Of a DNA stretch of 7,410 bases, positions 1 to 6,373 are shown in pieces (the first letter of the stretch is position 1; each line of letters opens with the position of its first letter). The notes under the pieces were generated by a model. That model saw nothing but the letters and a program-made list of their open reading frames with translations. It did not search any database and was not told the DNA's origin. A program made the position numbers and the translations under genes. This stretch comes from Fidelibacterota bacterium. Its GTDB lineage: Bacteria > Fidelibacterota > Marinisomatia > Marinisomatales > TCS55. The DNA is taken from NCBI GenBank assembly GCA_014239505.1, contig JAAZYT010000080.1:1-7410 (forward strand), in the 5' to 3' direction.

Positions 1-1
1 A

Positions 2-1234
2 TATTCAACTAAAAAGTCACTATGGAATAAATCAATTAAAGAAGTTATTTCACTAAATCCAAATGATCAACAAGGTCAAGCAGTTATCAAGCAAATAAAG
101 TTGGCACTAGTATTTGCTCTTTTACTCTACGATAACTACCTAGTTGCAATGGCTCCATTTGAAGAAAATCAAAAGTTGCGTTTTGTTATAAATGAATCGG
201 GCGTAGAACCTGAAAACAGAGGGTATCTAGCTGATGTTTCAGAAAGTTATACTGATTCTAAAAAACTTAGACGTTTAGTTAGCGCTATTAATTTCAATTA
301 TCAAGTATCAAAATGGGAGGATAAAAATAGCGATTCACCTTTATTAATTGATGATGAAGATTATTTTTATTTGAATCAACTTATTTCTGGAAGTTTTTCT
401 TACAGAGAAATGTTGCAAATGAAGGAGTATGATATAAAGCCAAGTTTTAAAATTAATCGCTTTAATGTTATTTCAAATAAACTTTATGATCGAATTAAAA
501 TAATAAACAATAATGGTACTGAACTTGTAAGTAAAATGTTTGGTAATACTGCAGGTATGATCGTGGTAAGAAGAGGGACGATGGAATTGTTATCTGATGA
601 AGAAAAATCTGAAATAATTCATAAAATGGAACCAATGGATATTCTATTAGAGAAGGCCCCTTTTCGTTTAACTGATTATTTTATCCCAGGATATTGGTGC
701 CATGTTGGTGTATGGGCTGGAAATGAGAATCAATTAAAGGCACTTGGGGTATGGGATAGTTTGCCCAAATTATATGATATAGCCGTTGAAAAATATGGTT
801 ACACCGGACCTAATTTTCAGAATTCTATAAGGTCTGGACGTAACATTATAGAGTCACTTCGTCCTGGAGTACAGATAAATACATTGCAGAATTTTTTAAA
901 TATTGATGATTTAGGTGTAATTCGTTTTACTTCTCAATCAGATGAAGATAAAAAATCTTATCTAATTAATGCGTTTAGTCAAATTGGAAAGAATTACGAT
1001 TTTAGTTTTAATGTTGAATCAACAGATGAAATAGTTTGTTCAGAACTAGTTTATGCATCCTTTGAAGATCTAGTTTGGGATACAAAAAAACAGATGGGTC
1101 GCTATACTATCTCACCGGATCAAGTAGCGCGAAAATTAATTACAGATACACGCTTTGCACCCGTACTATTATACCTAAATGGAAAATCAATCGATGGGGA
1201 ATTAAAGCCAGTATTCAATGCTTTATTAGATTAA
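2..1234 (+). CDS. YiiX/YebB-like (permuted NlpC/P60) cysteine hydrolase, 5' end outside the window
   Basis: This is a probable papain-fold cysteine hydrolase of the circularly permuted NlpC/P60 group, in which the catalytic His precedes the Cys. The frame is open to the left edge with no stop, so the gene begins upstream and at least 410 residues are visible. The TTG at 101 is only an internal Leu codon. Counting from the codon at position 2, the His is in WCHVGVW (residue about 234, bases 701-703). The nucleophile is the Cys of CSELVYASF (about 346, bases 1037-1039). The stretch before the His (DILL, then FIPGYW) and the downstream SPDQVAR are typical of YiiX/DUF830 proteins. The first 200 or so residues are a helical region with a hydrophobic run near residues 34-52, which may be a membrane or buried helix. 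Members of this fold cleave amide or ester bonds in peptides or lipids; the substrate here cannot be told. The next gene starts 22 bp after the stop, suggesting co-transcription. The family call is fairly sure; the function is not. Confidence 0.82.
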   Translation, partial: YSTKKSLWNKSIKEVISLNPNDQQGQAVIKQIKLALVFALLLYDNYLVAMAPFEENQKLRFVINESGVEPENRGYLADVSESYTDSKKLRRLVSAINFNYQVSKWEDKNSDSPLLIDDEDYFYLNQLISGSFSYREMLQMKEYDIKPSFKINRFNVISNKLYDRIKIINNNGTELVSKMFGNTAGMIVVRRGTMELLSDEEKSEIIHKMEPMDILLEKAPFRLTDYFIPGYWCHVGVWAGNENQLKALGVWDSLPKLYDIAVEKYGYTGPNFQNSIRSGRNIIESLRPGVQINTLQNFLNIDDLGVIRFTSQSDEDKKSYLINAFSQIGKNYDFSFNVESTDEIVCSELVYASFEDLVWDTKKQMGRYTISPDQVARKLITDTRFAPVLLYLNGKSIDGELKPVFNALLD

Positions 1235-1256
1235 AAAAATAAATGGATAATTATTA

Positions 1257-2108
1257 ATGAATCGTTTGCTTTTATATATACTTTTTATTTCAAGTATTTT
1301 CTCTCAAACTCAAGTGGTTATTGAAGAAGTAATGTTTATGGAAGTTCCTTATGTAGGAAAGATAAAAACAACTACACAAAAGTTTGCTTCTAATGGTTTT
1401 TTCAGACAAGAATCTTCTTTAGATGTAGACCGTTTTATAATAAGAATGGCTATGGGTGGAAATAAAAAATATGGTACGATACTAAATGGTGATAGTGAAG
1501 CTAGAATAATCTATGATGCGGAAGAAGGTCAATATGCATTTGAGTCATTTGATTTAATACGTAATAATGATGGGAAACCAACTCTCAAAGGGATGGAAGA
1601 AAATATGAATTTTGGGGGAGGTTCAAATAGACAAAGTGATAATGAAGAAGCAAAAGATGAAAATGCTGAAGTAGAATCTGAAGATGATGAAGAAAATATA
1701 ATTAAGCGTACTATAACAGATGAGATTAAAGTAATTGCAGGTTTAAGAGCAAAAAAAGTAGTTACTTCAATTGAAAATTCAGAACGCTCAGTCTTATTTG
1801 AAGAATGGTTTACTACCGATACATTATTACTAAAGTATGCATTGGATAAAGAGAAGGAACTTATTGAAGCGTATGGTGGAGAAAGACAAAATATGCCACG
1901 AAGTTTTGCCGAATCAATGCTTGCTCAATCAGGTAAAGAGTATGATTCCGTTGAAGGAAGGCTATTAAAATACTCTATGGAAATGAAGAATGAAGACGAT
2001 AAAGGTTTTAAAATGAAATGGGAATTGAAAGATATAAAAGAAATTCCATTTAATAGCGATGATTTTGTAGTTAATAAAAAATATAAAAAAGTTGAGAAAC
2101 TCGATTAA
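1257..2108 (+). CDS. Secreted DUF4412-like protein of unknown function
   Basis: This is an exported protein of 283 residues. The N-terminus (MNRLLLYILFISSIFSQ) is a signal peptide with likely cleavage before Gln17, and no lipobox is visible. The mature part looks like two beta-rich halves, residues 18-120 and 150-283, joined by a strongly acidic low-complexity linker at about 126-147. The second half has features I associate with DUF4412/GLPGLI-like periplasmic proteins: IAGLRAKK, then EEWFTTDTLL, and near the end EIPFNSDDFVV. The family is thought to bind something in the periplasm, but no reaction is known. The ATG at 1257 is the natural start because it gives a complete signal peptide; there is no clear Shine-Dalgarno, only a GGA about 10 bases upstream. 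It probably shares a transcript with the cysteine hydrolase ahead of it. Its stop lies 2 bp from the stop of the convergent cytochrome gene. The family placement is by eye and moderately sure. Confidence 0.75.
   Translation: MNRLLLYILFISSIFSQTQVVIEEVMFMEVPYVGKIKTTTQKFASNGFFRQESSLDVDRFIIRMAMGGNKKYGTILNGDSEARIIYDAEEGQYAFESFDLIRNNDGKPTLKGMEENMNFGGGSNRQSDNEEAKDENAEVESEDDEENIIKRTITDEIKVIAGLRAKKVVTSIENSERSVLFEEWFTTDTLLLKYALDKEKELIEAYGGERQNMPRSFAESMLAQSGKEYDSVEGRLLKYSMEMKNEDDKGFKMKWELKDIKEIPFNSDDFVVNKKYKKVEKLD
2092..2104. terminator. Weak candidate bidirectional terminator hairpin
   Basis: A small stem (GAG, loop AAA, CTC, extended on the plus strand by one T-G and one T-A pair) lies at the end of the DUF4412-like gene. 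On the minus strand it is followed by a T-rich run (CTTTTTTATATTTTTT), which would suit termination of the cytochrome transcript. On the plus strand a looser T-rich stretch follows at 2105-2121. The stem is short, so this is a low-confidence call made mainly because two convergent genes end here with almost no spacer. Confidence 0.2.
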
Positions 2109-2110
2109 AT

Positions 2111-3154
2111 TTATTCTTTTTCCATATGTTTTATCCATTCACTAACTAGTTCAATTCCTTCTTTGTGAACTAATTTACGTCCTAACTCAGGCATCATAAT
2201 CCCAGGATCTTTTGAAAGCATTCGTTGTATCATCATGGATTTTTCTGGATTTCCCGGTAAAATAGTATATTTTAAGTTTCCTGTTGCTCGACCAGCAGCT
2301 ACAGGAGGTTTATATACCCCTAAGCGCGTTTTATTTGTTTCTTCAATATTTAAAAATAATCCAGAAGTCTCTCCAGGTGCACCAAGACGGTGACAGTGAG
2401 CGCAATTAATATCTATCCACGCTCGTGCACGTTCTTCTAAAGTTCCATCATTTGGATCATCATAATTAGGAGTGTGTGAAATTGATGATATTTCAGGTAA
2501 ATTATTTATCATTTCTAACGCAGACCATTTTTTCAGCTGATTCATAGTACCTTCAGCATACTCATAATCATGATTTAGAAGTCGAGCTTTAGTGCCGATA
2601 GGTTTCATTTGAGTTTGATTAACATGGCAACCTTTACATTGATTGAAGTTGGGAACACTATAGGTGAATGATTTTTTTTCACCTTGAATGTTAATAAAGC
2701 TAGTTTCTAGTCTATCACCGGCAATTTCTAAAAATGCATCCGTTTGCTCATTGTTCCATACATATGGAAATCCTAACCAACCTTCAATAGTGTTTATTAG
2801 TAAACGTGTTTCCATTAAACGAATATTATTATTTGGCTCTCGAAAATCAGATGGATAATAAAAAGTTTTAATCAATGTTGATCCAATAGGAAAATCAAAA
2901 GTTCCATCGGATTTATAATTAATTTTTTGACCTTTTGGTAAAACTATAAAACGTGATTTTATAGCATAATCACTAAATAATTTTGCAGATACTTCATAAG
3001 GTAAAACTCCTTTATTTATATCATGCTTGGATATATTTCCAATAAAAAATCCGTAGTCAGAAAGTTTAGGTTTAGCATATTTTAATGGACTTTGACATAA
3101 TACTATGCTAATAAAGAGTAAAGCGTTTAGCGCTTTACGGAATAAATGAAACAT
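2111..3154 (-). CDS. SO_2930/HNE_0200-family diheme c-type cytochrome
   Basis: This is an exported electron-transfer protein of 347 residues with two c-type heme sites: CKGCH at 173-177 and CAHCH at 251-255. Likely distal Met ligands are M183 (QMKPIG) and M320 or M321 (MMPELG). The signal peptide is residues 1-20, with cleavage likely before Gln21 (VLC-QSP). Cys20 is not in a good lipobox, so a lipoprotein is less likely. Residues 25-165 form a heme-free domain with the motif LFSDYAIKSRF, which together with the two CXXCH sites recalls the SO_2930/HNE_0200 (TIGR03806) family. That family is known for sitting beside, or fused to, a beta-helix protein of the TIGR03805 type, which is exactly the gene upstream here. 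The ATG overlaps the stop of that gene by one base (TAATG), implying translational coupling. No independent ribosome binding site is seen. The physiological electron donor and acceptor are unknown. Cytochrome maturation genes must lie elsewhere. Confidence 0.9.
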   Translation of the reverse strand: MFHLFRKALNALLFISIVLCQSPLKYAKPKLSDYGFFIGNISKHDINKGVLPYEVSAKLFSDYAIKSRFIVLPKGQKINYKSDGTFDFPIGSTLIKTFYYPSDFREPNNNIRLMETRLLINTIEGWLGFPYVWNNEQTDAFLEIAGDRLETSFINIQGEKKSFTYSVPNFNQCKGCHVNQTQMKPIGTKARLLNHDYEYAEGTMNQLKKWSALEMINNLPEISSISHTPNYDDPNDGTLEERARAWIDINCAHCHRLGAPGETSGLFLNIEETNKTRLGVYKPPVAAGRATGNLKYTILPGNPEKSMMIQRMLSKDPGIMMPELGRKLVHKEGIELVSEWIKHMEKE

Positions 3155-4344
3155 TAATAAGAATTAGTTGATATTTTGTGATTTGTAAGACATTTATAAA
3201 TAGTTTTATCTTCTGAAAAATTTGATATAAAAGGGGAGTACCATTTTTCAAAATTATTTTCAATATCTAAATTAGTAAAATCAGCTTGAATGTTATTTTG
3301 TAGGCATAAACCAGAGCGAACATCTGGATCTTGCATACCATCATAAATTATATCGGGTGTAGTGCGACCATATTTAATAGCCATTAGCTTCCCTATTTCA
3401 TAATTAAGAGTTGGTAATCCAACATTTCTATCATAATTATTATTGTAAACATGAATATCTGATGTATAAGGATTATATGTTTTATCTGTCATTGGTTCTT
3501 CAGTTATGAAATAGCTGACGATACCTGTTCCAACACTTTTATTATTTCTAATAGTATTTTCATATATATGAACATTGTTAGCAGCAAGTATCATAACACC
3601 TGTACCGGGAAGAACTTTGCCAACAATATTGCCCGGGGGCGCAAAATTATTCAAATTATTATTCTCAATAAGGTTTTGAAAAACATGAATATTGTCACCT
3701 CTAATTTGAACAAGGTCAGGTAAGTCAAATACTAAAACCCCTCCAGTATTTTCATATGAATGATTTTCATATACTTCCGCATTAATCGAGTTTTCAATCT
3801 CAATTCCTGCAACATTGTGAAATGCTTTGGAATTCCTTACAATAATATCCTTTGATTGCCCTACATATATACCTGCATCGGAGGCTCCAATCGCAATACA
3901 AAACTCTATTAGAACATTAGTGCACTGAACAGGATAAAGACCATAAGCTCCATTTGAAGGTTTTGGCCCACCAGTCCATTCTGCAGTAATTCCTCTAAAT
4001 GTTATTCCATCGACATATTGTGTTTTAATGGCATCACCTTTTGAATCTCTAACCGTAAAATCTTCTAAAGTGATATTTGATGAATTAGTGATGCTAATTC
4101 CTTGTGCACCTTCAGTTTGGTTAGAGAAAGAAAGAATTGATTTATCCATACCAAAGCCACGAATAAATAGATCTTTCTTTCCATCTATTGAAAGGGTTCC
4201 AATAATATTATGTAAGCCTTCAGGAATAAGGATAGTGTCACCAGGCTCAGCAAGAATAAATTGGGTTTGAAGATCTTTCTCAATATCTGAAGCTGAAAGA
4301 GTGTTTATTAAAATGAAGGTTAGTAATGTGTTTAAATATCGCAT
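3154..4344 (-). CDS. Secreted parallel beta-helix protein, partner of the diheme cytochrome (TIGR03805-like)
   Basis: This is an exported right-handed parallel beta-helix protein of 396 residues. The signal peptide ends near residue 18 (LSA, then SD). The opening GDTILIPEG (35-43) is the usual first turn of such helices. Repeated short-strand turns follow from about 50 to 305, for example NITLEDFTVRDSKGDAI, NVLIEFC, DIIVRNSKAFHNVAGIEIENS and NVHIYENTIRNN. The block GAYGLYPVQ...GASDAGIYVGQS (132-164), and later NTGGVLVFDLP and NFAPPGNIVG, mark the SO_2929-type family rather than a NosD or pectate lyase. I recognise no set of catalytic acids. Cys347 and Cys385 in the C-terminal part might form a disulfide. 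The gene is first in a two-gene operon; its TAA shares its last base with the cytochrome ATG. The ATG at 4344 has no good Shine-Dalgarno and follows a 117-bp region shared with uvrC. The function of the pair is unknown; a binding or scaffold role is inference. Confidence 0.9.
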   Translation of the reverse strand: MRYLNTLLTFILINTLSASDIEKDLQTQFILAEPGDTILIPEGLHNIIGTLSIDGKKDLFIRGFGMDKSILSFSNQTEGAQGISITNSSNITLEDFTVRDSKGDAIKTQYVDGITFRGITAEWTGGPKPSNGAYGLYPVQCTNVLIEFCIAIGASDAGIYVGQSKDIIVRNSKAFHNVAGIEIENSINAEVYENHSYENTGGVLVFDLPDLVQIRGDNIHVFQNLIENNNLNNFAPPGNIVGKVLPGTGVMILAANNVHIYENTIRNNKSVGTGIVSYFITEEPMTDKTYNPYTSDIHVYNNNYDRNVGLPTLNYEIGKLMAIKYGRTTPDIIYDGMQDPDVRSGLCLQNNIQADFTNLDIENNFEKWYSPFISNFSEDKTIYKCLTNHKISTNSY

Positions 4345-4372
4345 CTCAGTATTAATTTAAGAATGATTTAGC

Positions 4373-4386
4373 CATTGAAATCAATG
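4373..4386. promoter_or_regulatory. Perfect 6-bp inverted repeat, possible operator of the beta-helix/cytochrome operon
   Basis: The sequence CATTGA-AA-TCAATG is a perfect inverted repeat with a 2-bp centre. It starts 29 bp upstream of the beta-helix start codon, inside the divergent intergenic region. A second, unevenly spaced pair (GATT at 4365-4368, AATC at 4387-4390) flanks it. The size and symmetry resemble a dimeric regulator site, but such short palindromes are common in AT-rich DNA and no regulator gene is nearby. Confidence 0.25.
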
Positions 4387-4396
4387 AATCTTTATT

Positions 4397-4426
4397 TTAA
4401 AAGCTCATTCAGAATTAAAGTATAAT
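4397..4426 (+). promoter_or_regulatory. Candidate sigma-70 type promoter for uvrC
   Basis: A consensus -10 box TATAAT lies at 4421-4426. With an 18-bp spacer, TTAAAA at 4397-4402 is a partial match (4 of 6) to a -35 box. Transcription would start near 4433, leaving a leader of about 30 bases before the uvrC ATG. The -10 is convincing in form. The AT-rich setting makes chance matches likely, and the promoter consensus of this lineage is unknown. Confidence 0.35.
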
Positions 4427-4461
4427 CCTAAATATATTCTATACACTATTTTGAATTAAAA

Positions 4462-6288
4462 ATGACAATAATAAATAAAGATAAAGTAAAACAAGTGCCT
4501 ACAAAGCCAGGTGTGTATTTTTTTAAGAATGAAGGCGGAGAAATAATATACATTGGTAAAGCTAAACACCTTCGTAATAGAGTAAAATCATATTTTCAAA
4601 ATAGTAAACACCAATCAGCAAAAAATATTTCAATGATTAAAAGAATTGCTGATATTGAATGGATTGTTGTTGGGTCTGAGGTGGAAGCATTATTAACGGA
4701 AGCAAACTTAATTAAAAAGCATCAACCTCATTATAATATTAATCTAAGAGATGATAAGTCATTCCCTTATATACGTATTACAAAAGAACCTTATCCTCGT
4801 GTTTTTATTACACGTGAAATTATTAGAGATGGGTCAAAGTATTTTGGACCGTATACAGATGTAAGGCATTTGAGACGTTCATTAAAAGCAGTCCATAGTA
4901 TATTTCCTGTGCGTAGTTGTGACTATTTAATTAATAAAAAGTCTATTAAAGGTAAAAAAGTTAGTCTATGTCTTGATTACCATATAAAAAAATGTCAAGG
5001 TCCATGTGAAGGTATGGTTGGTGAAATAGACTATAATAATATGATAAAGCAAGTAATTCAATTTTTACAAGGCCGTACAAAAGAAACAGAATTATATATA
5101 AAAAACCAAATGGATAATGCTTCTTCTATCATGAGATTTGAAGATGCAGGTATCTACAGAGATCAACTTCATGCCATTAGAAAATTTAAAGAACAACAAC
5201 GTAAAGTTGCTGCAGATTTTGAAGATCGTGATGTCTTTAGTTTAGCAAAAGATGAAGATTACGGTATAGCCGTAATTGTTCGAATTCGCAATGGTCGAAT
5301 TACTAGCAGAGAGAAAATATCACTTAGAAATATTGATGAATCCGATGAAGTAATGATGGAGACAATTCTAACACGTTTTTATCTTGAGTCTGATTTTATA
5401 CCTAAGGAAATTTCATTACCTGCTACTCCTAAGAATAAAGATCAATTAACTAATTGGCTTAAGCAGAAAAGGGGTGGAGCAATTAAACTGCAAATACCTC
5501 AAAAGGGAGAAAGAGCAAAAGAAGTACGATTGGCTTTTCAAAATGCGAAACTATTATTAGGTGAATGGCTAATTAATCGAAAAAAAAGGATGGAGTTAGT
5601 TCCTAAAATGATAAGCCAACTCCAAGATGATTTACATATGAAAGTTCCTCCAAGAAAAATTGAAGCTTTTGATATTTCACACCTTGGAGGTACTAACACA
5701 GTCGCATCTTTGGTTTGTTTTGTTGATGGAAAACCACGTAAAAGTTTATACCGAAAGTTTAAGGTTAAAACTGTAGATGGAATTGATGATTTTGCTTCAA
5801 TGCGTGAGATTGTTTCCCGAAGATATAAACGAGTAAAAAAAGAAGGTAAAAGTTTGCCTGATTTAATATTAATCGATGGTGGAAAAGGACAACTGTCAAT
5901 GGCTGTTTCTGCCCTAAGAGAGCTGGGGTTAGATTATTTACCAATTGTTGGTTTGGCAAAGAGATTAGAAGAAGTCTTTATACCCGGAAGTTCCGATGCT
6001 CAATCTATTCATAAGCAATCACCTGGTTTAATTTTATTAAGAAGAATTCGAGATGAAGCACATCGCTTTGCAATAACATTTCAAAAACAACAGCGAACAA
6101 AAACCATATCAAAATCGATTTTCCATGATATAAAAGGAGTAGGTGATAAACGTGTAAAAAAGCTGTTGCTTATATATAAAGATCTAAAAACAATTGCAAA
6201 ACTAAACCCTGCTAAGCTTCAACGTGATATTGGTGTATCAGAACTCATAGCGAAAACCATAATAAAAAAAGCAAAATTAAATAAATAA
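4462..6288 (+). CDS. uvrC: UvrABC excinuclease subunit C
   Basis: UvrC makes both incisions around a DNA lesion after UvrA and UvrB have loaded, in cytosolic nucleotide excision repair. At 608 residues it has the normal full length and domain order. The GIY-YIG nuclease domain for the 3' cut spans about 12-95 (GVYFF at 17-21, YIGKAK at 30-35), with likely catalytic residues Y19, Y30, R40 and E80. Four cysteines at 153, 170, 178 and 182 match the iron-sulfur ligands reported for UvrC. A UVR motif for binding UvrB lies near 200-240. The RNase H-like domain for the 5' cut contains AFDISHL (D404), IDDFASM (D443), LILIDGGKGQL (D472) and DEAH (H534). Paired helix-hairpin-helix motifs close the protein (about 556-602, IKGVGDKR and IGVSELIAK). 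The ATG at 4462 lacks a Shine-Dalgarno, but the protein begins at the expected distance before GIY. The gene looks monocistronic and intact, with no sign of transfer. Confidence 0.98.
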   Translation: MTIINKDKVKQVPTKPGVYFFKNEGGEIIYIGKAKHLRNRVKSYFQNSKHQSAKNISMIKRIADIEWIVVGSEVEALLTEANLIKKHQPHYNINLRDDKSFPYIRITKEPYPRVFITREIIRDGSKYFGPYTDVRHLRRSLKAVHSIFPVRSCDYLINKKSIKGKKVSLCLDYHIKKCQGPCEGMVGEIDYNNMIKQVIQFLQGRTKETELYIKNQMDNASSIMRFEDAGIYRDQLHAIRKFKEQQRKVAADFEDRDVFSLAKDEDYGIAVIVRIRNGRITSREKISLRNIDESDEVMMETILTRFYLESDFIPKEISLPATPKNKDQLTNWLKQKRGGAIKLQIPQKGERAKEVRLAFQNAKLLLGEWLINRKKRMELVPKMISQLQDDLHMKVPPRKIEAFDISHLGGTNTVASLVCFVDGKPRKSLYRKFKVKTVDGIDDFASMREIVSRRYKRVKKEGKSLPDLILIDGGKGQLSMAVSALRELGLDYLPIVGLAKRLEEVFIPGSSDAQSIHKQSPGLILLRRIRDEAHRFAITFQKQQRTKTISKSIFHDIKGVGDKRVKKLLLIYKDLKTIAKLNPAKLQRDIGVSELIAKTIIKKAKLNK

Positions 6289-6319
6289 TTATTTTCTTTA
6301 ATAAGTTTTATTTTAATTG

Positions 6320-6353
6320 TACTTTTGTAAATACGGGGAAATAGTCTTGTAAT
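6320..6353 (+). promoter_or_regulatory. Candidate promoter of the NHL-repeat gene (two alternative readings)
   Basis: The 85-bp gap between uvrC and the NHL gene holds two overlapping possibilities. TACTTTTG at 6320-6327 fits the Bacteroidota -7 box TAnnTTTG, but I see no clear TTTG -33 box. Alternatively TTGTAA (6325-6330) and TGTAAT (6348-6353), 17 bp apart, form a sigma-70-like pair matching 4 of 6 and 5 of 6 bases; transcription would then start almost at the ribosome binding site. No convincing GC-rich terminator for uvrC is present in this gap. Confidence 0.25.
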
Positions 6354-6360
6354 TTTACGT

Positions 6361-6366
6361 AGGAGG
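6361..6366 (+). promoter_or_regulatory. Canonical Shine-Dalgarno AGGAGG of the NHL-repeat gene
   Basis: AGGAGG is followed by a 7-base T run and then the ATG at 6374, an ideal spacing. It fixes the start of the NHL-repeat gene. No other start visible in this window has such a site, so this gene stands out as one built for strong, conventional initiation. Confidence 0.85.
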
Positions 6367-6373
6367 TTTTTTT

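Noticed and set aside
101..103. TTG as the start codon of the cysteine hydrolase
   Set aside because: The frame is open without a stop back to position 2, no ribosome binding site precedes the TTG, and the residues before it read as a normal continuation of the protein.
4028..4270. Plus-strand open frame of 80 codons
   Set aside because: It lies wholly antisense inside the well-supported beta-helix gene and its product resembles no known protein.
3154..4344. NosD-like copper protein or pectate lyase as identity of the beta-helix protein
   Set aside because: No neighbouring nos genes or lyase catalytic motifs are seen, while the family-specific blocks and the cytochrome partner point to the SO_2929-type family.
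5765..5959. Minus-strand open frame of 64 codons
   Set aside because: It is antisense to the conserved nuclease domain of uvrC and has no start signal or recognisable content.
6283..6294. 12-bp palindrome AAATAATTATTT at the end of uvrC as a terminator
   Set aside because: It is made only of A and T, overlaps the stop codon and would form a very weak hairpin.
6328..6373. Riboswitch (for example cyclic di-GMP type) in the short leader of the NHL gene
   Set aside because: The leader is too short and I could not match the conserved core or stems of any riboswitch I know.
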